A stretch of DNA of 64,000 bases from Conchocele bisecta (GCA_029237695.1 CM055266.1:106781370-106845369), one strand, 5' to 3'. Numbered from the stretch's first letter, positions 21,617 to 33,439 are shown. The notes: generated by a model not told the origin, from the letters alone. Translations and numbers: made by a program.

Positions 21617-21630
21617 TTATATATATAAAC
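21617..21630 (+). promoter_or_regulatory. 14-bp AT-rich motif upstream of the small HTH gene
   Basis: 'ttatatatataaac', identical to 20752-20765, ending one base before ATG 21632. Such a position would give an almost leaderless transcript if it is a TATA-type element, so it may instead mark the initiation site. Confidence 0.5.
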
Positions 21631-21631
21631 C

Positions 21632-21856
21632 ATGCCTAAATCAGTTATTACACAGGAAGCATTGATAGATATTTTGCAGTCCCGTGGAATTGTTCCTGCC
21701 TGTGAAATTAGAAAGAAACACCATATTGGCCCCAAGCGCCTTACAGATCTGTGGGAATATGATAAATTTATAATGGGATTATCTAGAGAGAATTGGGCAA
21801 AATGTCCGGAACCCCGTGATAAGCGCCCTGTTGGAAGACCCCGGTTGTGTAAGTAG
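21632..21856 (+). CDS. Small HTH-like protein with AT-hook-like tail (right arm copy)
   Basis: Intact 74-codon frame starting MPKSVITQEALIDIL. Central IRKKHHIGPKRLTDLW resembles the second gene at 20774 and looks like a short helix-turn-helix. The C terminus carries KRPVGRPRL, with the Gly-Arg-Pro core of an AT-hook. No membrane segment. It is convergent with the polymerase: stops at 21856 and 21872 are ~15 bases apart, which is compact and virus-like. The left-arm copy (20246-20463) is truncated and frameshifted. A DNA-binding regulator is likely; not a recognised named family. Confidence 0.65.
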   Translation: MPKSVITQEALIDILQSRGIVPACEIRKKHHIGPKRLTDLWEYDKFIMGLSRENWAKCPEPRDKRPVGRPRLCK

Positions 21857-21871
21857 TTTTTATAATGGTGT

Positions 21872-24800
21872 TCATTTTGATACAAAAAAGCCCCCAAATT
21901 TCGTAAACTCAACATTTCTAAAGGGGTTTCTGTAATGTATTCCATCCTCTAAAACCCTTCTCTTATCATAGTACGCGGAAAGTCCTAATTTGTTCTGTGT
22001 ATACGTTTTCATAACACCGTCTCTCATTCTAAACCCTCTGTTTGTTCCTCTATCTGTTTCAATAGGGTTTAGGGCATCTTTATATCTTCTCCATGTAAGG
22101 GTGTTTTGCCTAGCAGACAAACCTTTTGCTGAATGTTTTAATTCTGATGTGTTCACTTTCTCAACTAAATAACACTTGCTGGATAGGGCAATTGCACGGT
22201 CCCCTTGGAACTCTGTTTTGAAAAGTCCTGGTTCTCTATTACTCCATTTATCCCACGCTAACCATTCGGTTTTATGTTTGTTGAAATCCTCTAACATGTG
22301 TGGTTTTATCATACCCTCTAACCCTCCAGTTTTCATACTAACACCCATGTATAAACTGTTAGTATCCATCTGTATTAACTCAAAATCTGCTCTATCTACG
22401 TATTTGTCCATACAATCGTAATAAAATTCCAACATTCTTAGTTTTGCATATTGATATACGGCAATACCACAGTGAAATGGACGAGTCATATTGGCGTTTG
22501 CTTTTCTAGAAGATATTTCGTAAGAATCTCCTATTTCCTCTAGATCATTAAAATACGTGGATCTTAAAGCTTTGTCTACACATTTTTCATCTTTTGTATA
22601 GGTTGTGTTGAGGTGTTTTTTAGGAGATTCTATCATTTTTCCACAACATGAGTTGCCCAATAGTTTCATTATATCTGCAATTGGAGATATGGAGCTGTCA
22701 ACATCCCCGGCTCTCCTAGCTGCTGTAACTTCCTTAACAAACCATTCAAATGGTTTTCCTGCTGTATAATTTATAACCCTGTGAATCCCAGTTATTTGTA
22801 GTCCCTGTTTCAAATACCATTTTAATAATGGTGCGTATAATAAGACTTTTTGTGCAGACATTGCTCCTACTAACTGTTTACCGTCTCCTCTTACGCGGTT
22901 GGTTTCTTTCAAATAACTTAACATATCCTCTGAAACTTCTCCCTCCTCTACAACTTTATTTATAAATATTGGAGACATTTCTGAAAACTTCTCTTTCAAC
23001 TGGTTGGGCACCTCTATATCTACTTCCGCAAACCCAAACCACTCATCATTTAAAACTGACTTAGAAAAGTGGGCTATTTTATCTGTGTTGTGAGGGTTAT
23101 ACACATCATAGAGATCCTCTTTACCACAAGGCATATCTTTATTCAATGTAGATAAATACAAGGCGTTTGCGTCAAAAGCAAGCACGGCTTGACAAGTTTT
23201 CCATTGCCATCTAGGGTTGATCTAATTCTGGTAATACCCGCTTCAACGTATCTTGTAAACACAATTGATGGGCCCCCAACTAATGCTCCTTTCATCATTT
23301 CATATATTTCCTCACCTGGGGCAACCAGTGGTGAACATATCCTCGTCTGCAGCCCTGCTCTCTTTTGTTTTGTAAGGTTTTACATAATTGTTTATGGTTC
23401 CTCTGAGAATATATTGTAAAGCAACCCCTGGTAGGGTTACTGCATCTTTAAACATATCTACACCTTTTGTTTTATAAAATTTTGTCATTTTTTCAATAGC
23501 CTCTAAAAACGGACCAACATCCAAATCGTTGTAATATTTTAACCAGTCTTTGAAAGTCTTCATATTTAGTCTTTTATAAATGTTGTTGCAGTCTTCCAGC
23601 TGCTTTTTGGTTATCATTTTATTTGGACTTCATTTATATCCCCAATTTTTAAGTGGTGGTAATCCCTCGTAATCCAGCTTATCGGGAGAATCAAACCATT
23701 CGTATGGAAAGTATGATTTTTCCCCTTCACATCCATACGCCTTTACCCATCTATCATAATCGATACCAGGAGCAAGATATAATTTTACATCTAAAAACCT
23801 AAATTCTGGTGTAAATAGAAAAATGGTTGTATTTGCTTTCTTACCCACTAATACTTTCTTTGTTGTATCCGTTAAAATACCAACTAAATGCTTCTTTATT
23901 AAATTAAGATCGTAATTACTGGAATTAAAACCAATTACTGGTACTTGGGAAATCCATCTGTTGATCTCCCGCTTCTGTGAAGAGAAAAGTCTATCCATAC
24001 TTGTGGGAAATCCATACATTTTATCTTTACCAACAACCTCTCTAATGTCTTGGGCCCTCTTCTGTACGTCTTCAATAAATAGGGACACTAATTTTTTAAG
24101 AGAATTATCACATATGGGTTGGGTATTACCAGATAGTGTGTCTCCGATACTAACACTTATTGGAACGTGTTCGTTTATAAACTCTAGATCTTTAGATGGG
24201 TCGTTTTTCTCTTTCGTTTCGTCTAAATAGGCTTCAAAATCGTATACAATATGATATGGATAAATTGTTGTAGGAGGTTTTTCGAACACTATAGAAACTT
24301 CTGGTGTTGAAACCGCGTCATATTCACATTCCCAAATAGTTACCAAATTGAGCGGGCTCCTGATTAATGAGTCTCGTGCGTTAGACTTTTTAAGTTTTGC
24401 TTTATAGTCTTTGCAGTGTTTGGGGCATCCGTGCGAATAGCATCCTTGAAATTGATAACCTGTATTCGTATCCGAACAAAATCCATCAACTGGGGCACCA
24501 GCAACTATTCTTTCTCCCCCGTGACCGCATACCGCAGTGTGAATGTGTGGCCCTGTAAAAGAATTTATCCAGCTAATCGATTTCTTACTGCAATTAGGTT
24601 TTGGGTAAAAAGCTCTTTCAAACGCTGATAATGGTCTATCTATTTGTTCTCCTTTACATAATACGTTTGTTTCCCCCTTCATACAAGTAAGTGCATGTCT
24701 TGTTAAATTACTTACCTTTGTAAAACGTTGATTGCAATCAAAACAGCAATAATTGTTGGAAACTTTATTCATATCTGTAATAAGGAAAGCGTGGTCATTA

Positions 24801-25188
24801 TAAATACCTATTTTCATTTTCTTTTTACCAACCTTTTCGTAATGTGCAGCCACTTTTCTTAAATACCATGTTCCCTCTTCTGTGGGTTCGTACGCATCAA
24901 TACCTATTTGAAAACACTCTTCTATTTTCTTGATATCTTCGAATAATATGGGTCCTTCTGGTCTCTTCAATTGTTTGGTGTTACAGAAATGTAGATATTC
25001 ATGCCGTAGGTCTTGTGTCATTGTTAAACACCTATCGGCTCTAAGATTCGATGTATGGGGAGGTGCTAGACATCTAAAAAAATAAACAATGATCATCTTT
25101 AAAACTATCTAGGGGTTTCAGTCCTTTTTTATATCGCAACCACTCAGGTAGCTGACCTCCGGCCACTTTTTATGATTTAATTCCGGTA
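21872..25188 (-). pseudogene. Protein-primed family B DNA polymerase, right arm (broken)
   Basis: Same domain order as the left-arm copy. Breaks differ: small insertions near 25075-25095 disrupt the OTU-like segment; an in-frame TGA at 23630-23632 replaces a Leu codon before exo III; a +1 shift near 23345 and a 1-base loss near 23195 precede motif A. From 23185 the frame is open to the natural stop at 21872, which preserves a C terminus (ending FFVSK) lost in the left arm. The exonuclease region (DFEAY, NSSNYD) is continuous here but frameshifted in the left copy. Motif C again reads MDTNSLY, so the Asp-to-Asn change predates the inverted duplication. Non-functional. Confidence 0.88.
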
Positions 25189-26017
25189 TCAATTTTTGGG
25201 GGTTTCAACACCCTTTGGGGATGTTCCATATACTATTTTAACACTAATACTTGTCCATCTTACAAAACGCCATTTTGTATTTGGTCTGTCTATTTTGTCT
25301 ATGTTTAATCTGGACTCTTCTTGTTTGCTAATCCACGCTCCAACTTCATCGTACTCCCTGAACCACGGACTACCGAATACATTTTTATAAAATACCAACG
25401 TTCTCGGCTTTCCTCGTGTGTCTTTCTCCTCTTGGTGAACTAATTTGTAAGAAAAGGAGTATCGTAGGTAGAAACTATCAGTTAACAGAGGTTCTAGCTC
25501 TGCCATTATCCTGTTGGTGTTATTTATTTGAAATTTTCTTTTTAAGGTTACTGTGGTTATCCTATGCCCCTTTACTATTTCTTTTTCTTTTTGTTTGTAA
25601 TCTTCTAATATTTCGCTCCCTTCCCCTATTAACTTTTGTAATAAAACAGCTTCATGAGTGCGTTTCTGTGGTTTTCCAATGTTTTTGCTTCTAAGACTGA
25701 GGGAAGCCTCATCAGCGAGATTCTGTGCTATCCTTTTTATATCTTTATTTTCTATCCCCTTAAATACACCCCGCGAGAACGCACGGCTCATTCTTTTCAT
25801 AAACTCTTCATTTTTTCCCCTTCTTTATGAGGGCATTTAAGCCCCTTTCCCTTAATCTAGATGAAAAGGGTTTACCCATCCTTATTAATTCTGCTCTTAA
25901 TTCCCTAATCCTAGGAGAAGAACTTCTTAATGGATTTACACCCCTTTTATCGCCAATCATTTTGCGAAATAACTTAGGGTGAGTCGTTCTCATAACTTTT
26001 TGGCTGACGTGTGACAT
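25189..26017 (-). pseudogene. Basic N-terminal (terminal-protein-like) part, right arm
   Basis: Starts at 26017 with MSHVSQKVMRTT, the same start as 15092 on the left. One extra base in a G/A run near 25815 ends the first frame at 25808; the rest is open from about 25800. Here the frame does not stop where the left copy does: it continues ~50 codons (through RFVRWTSISVKIVYG) and ends at 25189 only because of one extra A shortly before the polymerase frame. Comparing the arms shows that the basic region and the polymerase were once one frame; each arm breaks it at a different place. Confidence 0.7.
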
Positions 26018-26037
26018 TTTCCTATTCCTATATATTA

Positions 26038-26138
26038 CATGTTCAAGGGTGGGTCAATACGTATGTCACTTGACCATCATCTCATCCAACTTGATAAAAA
26101 TGTGGGATGAAATACAAAAACAATTTTCAGGTGGTAAT
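26038..26138 (+). repeat. Direct repeat flanking the palindromic element (right copy)
   Basis: Matches 14644-14756 in the same orientation ('catgttcaagggtgggtcaa' to 'ttcaggtggtaat'), lacking about 14 bases in the middle. It abuts the right arm directly. Confidence 0.85.
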
Positions 26139-26147
26139 AAATATATA

Positions 26148-26494
26148 AAAAAACATTTCGTTTTATTTTATTTTAGTTTTGTGTGAAAATAAATAACGTG
26201 CAGTTATCTCCAAATAAATATAGTGATATATAAATAGAAATATGCCTGTGGTCGCGCCGTTGGCCCGGTCACAATATAAATCTGCCTCAGAAACAGTTAC
26301 TGACGAATGAGCATGGCAAATGATTCCCACATGACCTGACATAATTTATCTGAAACAAGGTTATACTTTTTAACAAAATATGGCGACCTGAACAAATTCT
26401 AGAAAAAAAACAAGGATACTAGTACATCATGCAACAGGTTAGCATGTTCCACCTTCTCTTGTGTTATCTTGATGTAATCCCTCTGACTACTAAC
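26148..26494 (+). repeat. Dispersed segment also present at the right window edge
   Basis: Matches 63257-63601 plus 63980-64000 in the same orientation, sharing 'gtcgcgccgttggcccggtc' and 'gcatgttccacc'. The 63-kb copy is interrupted by a hairpin element. No coding frame; probably an older repeat or segmental duplicate. Confidence 0.85.
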
Positions 26495-29407
26495 ATAATC
26501 AAATTTACCAAAGGATTAACTACGATGATTTAACTTACCAGTAGAATAAATAAATGGGAACGTCAAAACTACAATACCAACCGCATTATATCAAAATATT
26601 TGTTATATAAATGTCAATGCCACACATATGCATACTATTGATTTTTCAATTACGGCAGCAGTCCCCGCGTGTGATTCTACAAACAACAGCATTGGCGGAA
26701 CTGTAGCGTTCTGTTTTCGATGTGTCGAAATAAATAGATGTATATCTGAATAAAATATGATCCTGCACATAATTGCAGTATACGGAGACAGAACAATTCG
26801 TTGCGGTAGCGGGTTAAGGACTATTATCATGATTGGACTACTTGACCTTGTTTTATAATTATAATGCGAGAACACGAGCAACTGACGGTCAAAGATGTAA
26901 TCAACGAACCTTATGTCAGCGGGCTCTGTAGAGAAATGTGCGACACACCGTATCTATTTTGTCGCACCTGTACAAACCGTAGCGTGTATTTGCGCAACAC
27001 CGTATCCTTTTATGCATTTGCTTACGGAAACTCTACACCATAACAGTCGGTATAAAACATAAGGAGATAAATCAAAATATGCCATAAAAAAACGTCTCGT
27101 CTCGGGCGGATCTGGAGCGGGTGGGGGGGGGGGGGCGTTCCGGGGTTACAACCCCCGTTCAGCCACGGAGTTTACATAGATCTAAACATGTCAGATGGTG
27201 TACACTGTTTACCAAAAATTGGAATCTGAAAATTTAAATGCCGTAAAACACAAGAAAATGAATTTACGTGGTGGGGGGTGGGGGAGGGGGGCATGCACCC
27301 GGACCACCCTACTCCAAATGATGGATCCGCCGCTACGTATCCTACATGTAGAGAGCTGACACTTTCCACGGACCATTTAGACTGTATTTACTCGATATCG
27401 CCACCGAAAATGGGCAATCACACGTGTTTGCTAGCCATCAATCGGAACTTTCATCACGCTCCCTCAATTCAAAAGTCACGTACAAAAAGGTGTCATTTTT
27501 GCAAACGAATTATTCAGAAAATACGTTGTCATTAGTATTGTGAGTGAGATCGTTGGACATCAAATTCATTTCTGCGCCTGTACATACCAGATACGTTGCT
27601 GATAATGTCCTGTGAACTGTACAATTTTAAATTAAACTGACACTTACCTGCTGTCGTCCCACGACTCCATCTTGGCGACATGTACAGGGTGGCTCAAAAT
27701 ACATGTCCCCACTTTAATTAATCATAACTCGTATTAAAAGGAAGATGATCTTTGAAAATAAAGTGTTTTATAAAGTAGTTTGTAGTAACATTTTGTTCAT
27801 GATATAATCAAACTAATTATATCACGTCTTTTCGCATATGACGTCATAATGTGGAATGTATGATATCACTGACTTCTCAACCTGAAGTTTCTGAAAATTG
27901 GTTCCAAATTGTAAATATGAATGTTGAAATGCGCCTGATACCATATATAATTAATAAATGACCTGCGAGGAGTGAATATTTAAATGATTAGCAGTATTTC
28001 TACAATACAAAGCTATTACAGAGTGAACTACCTGTACATATGTAGCTAAGAAGAACATTGTTACTTGACGTGCTATGTTTCTTTGGAAAATGGGTAAGAT
28101 GAATGCATTTAGTAACCCATCATTTAGGGGTGTCGTGATTATTATGATATACATGTATTATGACAGTCACTGAACACCGGAGTTAAACAGATGATGAGAT
28201 AAGAGCTATCTTAGGTAGTGTTTCATCAGAACCAAACTGCATGCATGAGTGTATATAGATATAAACAGCTGCAGATGCACTTCACAAGCAGATTGTCGAT
28301 ATTTTCGCTAAAACTGCCGTCTTCTTGCAAACACTTATTGAATAACCAGATCTGAAGTTAGTGTCTAGATGTATATGTGTATAATTTAGAAAAAAACGAG
28401 AAAATATAATTCCATCAGCAACTCAAAAACAATTGGGGCTGGTGCCATGCAATAAGACTAACGCATCTATATTCCACCAACTGTGACCCGACATCAATCA
28501 GACTTCAGTTGCATGAGTGTATGAGCTGTCACCCGCTAAGTGTTATTAGTACATGTATTCATATTATAAGCCTTCTTTGTGATCTGGAATGCAAGGATGC
28601 TTCTTATTTCCAACATTACCCTTGATTGTCTTGGTTATGAATGCGGGGAAAAAGATCGCAGTATCTTGCCCAGCAATTGCCAAATACAAAAAATATATAG
28701 AAAAGTTAACTTCATTTGATTGCCTTGGTAAATGCCTGATCGTTCGCTGTTATTGCAAGAAATAAATGTTTCATGTACCACAGGAAAGTAAACAGTGTGA
28801 AGAAAGAAATGAACACATTTGTACACCTATGTCAATCACTTCACGAATATTTAGTAGGGTACGTAACGGTTGATCTGTCATTGACATGTAAACTGTATCC
28901 AAGTTACTAATCAATGCCACATGCAAATATCATAATCGGTTCAAAAGCCGATCAGGCTTTTGTTTGTTTCTTACTCTCTTTCTGACTCAAATAAAGCTTG
29001 TTCTATCGTTATTTTATATTTGCCTCCTACAAACGAAATATTAGTTCATCGTTGTATAAAAGGGTTAGTTGGAATTGTTCTCTCACAACCATGTAGATGC
29101 TTCTCAAATTATCACACATGACACGTGGTGTTATGATGTTATTGTAAGCATCTTACTACTCATCCCTTTCCATCGGAATGGTTGTAAAACTGGTGTCCAC
29201 GAGCATACATACCGAAATTAAAAACCAACTGACTACTCACCATATTGCAATCCGTTTTCCTTTTTTAATTATCTTTTAGCCTATGATGTTCAAAAATTTA
29301 GTATATTCGTGAGGTGATTATATAACACCAATGTACGAATGTATGTTTTATAATGCTACTGTATCCTTACAACATTGATGCGCATCGTAGATCAACATTA
29401 TACAATT
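26495..29407. other. Intergenic region without recognised genes
   Basis: 2.9 kb of mostly unique-looking AT-rich DNA. A G-run lies at ~27121-27136 and a second G-rich stretch at ~27270-27292 next to 'ggatccgcc'. 'acagggtggctcaaaatac' near 27684 resembles the end of a Tc1/IS630-type element, but no matching right end is seen. Short frames (26603-26881, 27278-27535, 27951-28154) have no domains. Confidence 0.55.
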
Positions 29408-29538
29408 ATTGTCTTTTGAGTCGGTGTACATGAGATTTACGGACCTGAGAAAAGTGATGTTCACCGACGCCGAAGGCGGAGGTGAACATCGCTTTTTGAA
29501 GGTCCGTAAATCTCATGTACACCGACTCAAAAGACAAT
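29408..29538. repeat. 131-bp long hairpin
   Basis: 'attgtcttttgagtcggtgt' at the left mirrors 'acaccgactcaaaagacaat' at the right; the stem continues through 'catgagatttacggacct'. The apex is 'gttcaccgacgccgaaggcg'. A similar apex occurs in the hairpin at 58896-59031. Confidence 0.88.
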
Positions 29539-29619
29539 ACTTGTTTTATTATATGACACTTTTCAAAATATCCTCCGGAAACCCCCGAAAAAAAAAATAA
29601 AAAAAAAAATGTGTTCATT

Positions 29620-29740
29620 TTGTGTTGGTGTCACACAATTTTCAATAATTATTGAAAAAAAAAATGTTAAAATATCCGGCCGAAAAAAATGTGTTTTTTT
29701 GGTGTCACACAATTTTCAATAATTATTGAAAAAAAATGTT
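29620..29740 (+). repeat. 75-bp tandem duplication
   Basis: The block containing 'ggtgtcacacaattttcaat' and 'aattattgaaaaaa' occurs at ~29626 and again at ~29701. It contains the small palindrome 'ttttcaataattattgaaaa'. It lies between two hairpins. Confidence 0.85.
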
Positions 29741-29810
29741 TTTTAAATTTTAAAATATTTTTTTCAAAATGTGTTAGATTTACGCATGCGCTCTAAGGAG
29801 GTGAACAATA

Positions 29811-29883
29811 GGTTTTTTTACATAAATAAACACATCTCGGACCGGTCTCGCGGTCCGAGAGTGCTTATTCGTGTAAAAAAACC
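29811..29883. repeat. 73-bp hairpin
   Basis: 'ggtttttttacataaataaa' at the left pairs with 'tttattcgtgtaaaaaaacc'-like sequence at the right (a few mismatches). The apex has a perfect 'tctcggaccg'/'cggtccgaga' stem. Flanked by 'aggtgaac' and 'gttcagag', echoing the 29408 hairpin. Confidence 0.8.
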
Positions 29884-30929
29884 GTTCAGAGGTCTAAATT
29901 AAATTTGTATATAATCACGTGGTCGTGTTTCGGCCAATGAGAATGGCTGAAATACTTAGTCCTATAATAAAACCAATTATTGTGAATGTTGAGATATTGA
30001 CACACTTGTTTTATTGTGTCGGCCATTTTGAAATACAGCATGGTTATGTTATATGCGTTAGTCTATGCGTGTATAAAATACTGCAACATGGGAAGAAAAT
30101 ACATTTTGGCGGCCAATTTGATTTTAAAATCATTAAATATTATTATTAATGTGTATATTATGTTCTCTGACCCTATGAACGTGGATATAGACACCACATT
30201 TAATCGCCTATGTGACTCACTGACGGAGATATGAGTAAACATAATTTTGAACAATGGCCACCATTCATTGTCACCGCAAAATTCAGACTATCACCTGTGT
30301 GAAATGTGAAGGTAATTGAGTATGTAACTCATCTGCTCATCTCAATTTTAAACACTTATGACTCTCTGATTGTAAACGGTGGATTAGGCCAGAGCCTGGA
30401 CTATAGACAATTACTCTTTCAATAAGTATAACTTGTGTACATCCAGGAATACCTGTTTACCTTCAAAATTAGTATAGATTGTTGATGTTTCCACCGTGAT
30501 AACCTTAGCACCACTTGGAGTTGAACTTTGAAGTAATGTTTTTATTGTAGCTTTATCATATGCGGACATCATACAAAAAGTCTGGTTTTAACACAGATTT
30601 TCGACAACACGACTGCCACACTAATCTTACTGATCTTGCTCTAATAATGCCCTTTATAGGGGATTTATTTTGTGTTCACGTTCTGCTGGTTTTAACTATA
30701 ATCATATTGTTTTAGCCATTTTACCATCCCATCCACGCTTTATCCAACTGTACATAACTGTGCATGTGGCTGAACAAATGGGGGTTACGGGATATGCTAC
30801 CAGTGTAGCTCCTGATTATATAACATAGGCATGTAGCCTAATTGCGATCTATATTGCGTGTTACAAACATGACGTGTGTTTCATTAAGCATGTTAATGGG
30901 ATGACGAACAAAGTAGATGATGAATCAGA
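29884..30929. other. Intergenic, nothing recognised
   Basis: About 1 kb of AT-rich DNA. Short overlapping frames near 29919-30254 on both strands show no domain or conserved pattern. Confidence 0.55.
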
Positions 30930-31005
30930 CTGTGCGGATGCGCAGGCTTATCTGGATCTGCACTGGTCGCAAAGCCCATAAGCCCCATTTCTCCAGGCAT
31001 AACCA
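30930..31005. mobile_element. Half-copy of the bivalve 'gaccagtgtagatc' MITE
   Basis: 'gactgtgcggatgcgcaggc', 'ctggatctgcactggtcgca' and 'cataagccccatttctccag' match the right part of the MITE at 8869-9088. The left end is missing. Confidence 0.7.
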
Positions 31006-31206
31006 CAAATGTGGATAACAGCGGCGCAGAACGTAGATTTAGATCGTACGTATGGTCGGCAAGGGTTCAGCATAAGTTTGTCAGACACTGTCCCATTTAG
31101 AAAGTCACACTATTCTTCGCGTTCGTTCATGTGTTCACAGAGTTCGTCCTGTATTCATGGAAGATTACGATGTATGGGACAGCCGTACACCCACTTACCG
31201 GCGAAG

Positions 31207-31266
31207 GACGTACTACTACTACTACTGTTACTACTACTACTGGTACTACTACTCCTACTACTGCCA
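31207..31266 (+). repeat. (TAC)n microsatellite
   Basis: About 60 bp of 'tactactac' with a few interruptions. The overlapping poly-Leu and poly-Thr frames (31009-31337) are artefacts of this repeat. Confidence 0.95.
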
Positions 31267-31869
31267 CTGCAACACGAATTACGCCAGGTGATGATAGCAC
31301 AGCTTCAGTGTTGGTATATAAGGCTGTAGTTCTGTAATAAGTATTGTTATACCGCAGATAAATCCCGCGCGTTTTAATTGGTCAGCTTGACGGGTAATAT
31401 TTATAGGTTATTTGATTTGTATGTGGATATATACACGAATTCCGCAGCGTGCGATATTGCGCGACTTTAAGAGTAAAACAAAAACGGATAATATTACAAT
31501 TGCACAAACAAATAATTTTAAAATATTTGAGGTGCATCAGAAAATAATATTTCAAATGCATCAATAAATATTCCAAAATATGTAGATAGAATCATACAAT
31601 GACTATAGTACCAGAAAACTTTCAGTAGATTGGAATAAAAAAATATAGATTATGAATGCATCAAACTAGACATGTAAAAAAAATATTCAGAGAAAATGAC
31701 AAAATAAATGATTGCATCGAGTTATTGGTCTCATTAAAAGGGCCTGCTTGTGATATACTGATTATGCAGGTATGTGTGATTTTGATAAAAATGGCGGCGG
31801 GTACTGTGATCCATTAAGTATGACCAACATACTTTTGATATCCCTCAATGCATAATTACAGACCAAACA
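31267..31869. other. Intergenic, nothing recognised
   Basis: AT-rich sequence with no gene-like frame; 'aaaatatttgaggtgcatcag' style words recur weakly near 31520-31570. Confidence 0.55.
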
Positions 31870-32400
31870 AGCTCTATTCACAGTTTCGACCATTGACCGA
31901 CCCTCTAAGTGTGACTTTGACATTTTAACCACGGACCTGTGTCTTGCGTTCGACACGCTGTCACATCATGGTGAACATTTGTGCCCAGTAATTTTAAAAT
32001 GTCTCAATACATGACATAGCTACATGCCAGATAAGATGACTCATTTTCGACCTTTAACCTCTATATGTGAAAATGACCTTTGAGCTATGCATCTGAGGGG
32101 TGGGGGGAGGGGGTCACTAAACTTCGTACGACTAAAATGTTCGTAAGTGCAAATTTAGGATCGTCAATAAATGTAAATCCAATAATTGTTTTCCAGAAAA
32201 CAGTGTTGATGTGAACTATCATAATTTTGCGCTTGCGAACCTTGTTAAATATCTGTGTCAAGCTATTTCAAAATACCACCATCCATAAGAAAGTTACGAC
32301 ACAGACAAGAATTTCGGACTGACGGACGGATGGACGGAAAGGGGTAAGATTGATTCCTTTCCGCCAGTTCAAGGTGGAGGTATAAAAACTTATGTTCCTC
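31870..32400. repeat. Degenerate bivalve interspersed repeat with MITE fragment
   Basis: Phrases such as 'acggacctgtgtcttgcgtt', 'catcatggtgaacatttgtg' and 'gacggacggatggacgga' fit a dispersed repeat very common in clam genomes (family memory, not searched). At 32114-32205 it contains a fragment of the 37336-37573 MITE ('cactaaacttcgtacgacta'). Confidence 0.6.
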
Positions 32401-32669
32401 ATAAATACCATTCATCTCACGGAGTAATGCAGTTTATGCCGGAATTGGCCGCCCGCATTACTCTGATTATCCATTATTCATTGTAATCTGCATCGTATGA
32501 AATCAAACTTTAACATTTCGGACCATGACCGGCTGTATGGTACGTGACCATTTCCTTATCAATTCCACGAAAATATAAACTGTAACATTTAGCTCAGGAG
32601 GCTAAACAACTGTCAGTCCGATACTTGCACACACAAAAACACACACAAAACCCACAAACTCACTAATAT

Positions 32670-32757
32670 AATGAAGAAACCACATGACGTAATAATGAAA
32701 TCACATGACGTAATAACGAAATCGTACATCGAGACGTCGTGTACGTTGTTGGTGATA
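32670..32757. repeat. Short tandem 'acatgacgtaat' repeats, copy 1
   Basis: About 20-bp units 'gaaaccacatgacgtaataa' repeat two to three times, followed by 'gtcgtgtacgttgttggtga'. The reverse complement of that last sequence precedes the same kind of repeats at 34615-34720, so the two loci are arranged with an inverted boundary. Each unit contains TGACGTAA, a CREB/ATF-like site. Confidence 0.7.
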
Positions 32758-33439
32758 ATGACATGTTCGACCGTACTATTATGTATAACTGGACACCTGC
32801 AATGTAAATGTGCATATGTCATACATCAAAAGAAAGCTAATTGAATATTCATTTGATCTATCACACACATTATTGTGCTCCATGCACATACTTAAAATGC
32901 TACAGACTAGCTAACGTCGTTTACGTCCAAAATTTGCAAGTAAACGCGTAACAAAAATCAACACTCGGGTGAACGTTCATGTTATTAATTTACCTTTCTT
33001 ATCGTGGAACTCATTAATTTAAGTACTAATTATTGGGGTTAAGATGTGAAATGCGTATGTCCGTCAAGTATTATGTCAAGTGAGTTATTTTGGAATGACG
33101 TCGTTTTTGCGTTGAAGTAAACCAGTGTAGACACGTCAGAAACAGACAATAACTACCCCACATCTGAAGTTAAGATATATTGATACTCAAAATATCTTAA
33201 GAATTCAAGGCCAGTTTATCAAACAGAACTGTTAGTGTTGTGTTCAGTTAAAATTGTGAAATTATAAATGGTTTGTCATTTCGTCGCCAAATCAATACAT
33301 AAGAGACGAATTTGTAATTTGGACAATTATGTCACAAATGAAAAACGTTAGCAGGAACATGCTGGCATTCGCAAAACGATGCGACTAAACAACTACTTTG
33401 TATGCATATTTCTTAGATTTTGTAGTCTTTCTTGTGAAA
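32758..33439. other. Intergenic, nothing recognised
   Basis: No gene-like frame or clear repeat seen. Confidence 0.5.

Larger units (their letters stand above)
14757..26037. mobile_element. Palindromic protein-primed DNA polymerase element (degenerate)
   Basis: An ~11.3-kb virus-like or linear-plasmid-like element. Two inverted arms (15072-20463 and 21639-26037) each encode a basic N-terminal segment plus a family B DNA polymerase reading toward the centre. A ~1.2-kb central segment carries small genes. No integrase, capsid, packaging ATPase or maturation protease is visible, which separates it from a full Maverick/Polinton. 14757-15071 is a left-only extension outside the palindrome. All polymerase copies are frameshifted or interrupted, so it is a fossil. 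Known family logic: polymerases of this class copy linear DNA from a protein primer. The inference that the palindrome is a head-to-head replication product is mine. Confidence 0.75.
21639..26037 (-). repeat. Inverted-repeat arm, right
   Basis: Reverse complement of 15072-20463 minus the 1-kb insertion; ~4.4 kb. It includes the small HTH gene from just inside its start codon. The outer end at 'tatatatta' abuts the direct repeat at 26038 with no sequence equivalent to 14757-15071, so the right end is shorter than the left. Confidence 0.95.

Noticed and set aside
14757..26037. Complete Maverick/Polinton
   Set aside because: No retroviral-type integrase, adenain-like protease, packaging ATPase or capsid frames were seen; only a pPolB gene and small genes.
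27671..27702. Tc1/IS630-type element end ('acagggtggctcaaaata')
   Set aside because: No matching opposite end or transposase within several kb.
31009..31337. Leu-rich and Thr-rich frames
   Set aside because: Created by a (TAC)n microsatellite and a MITE fragment.
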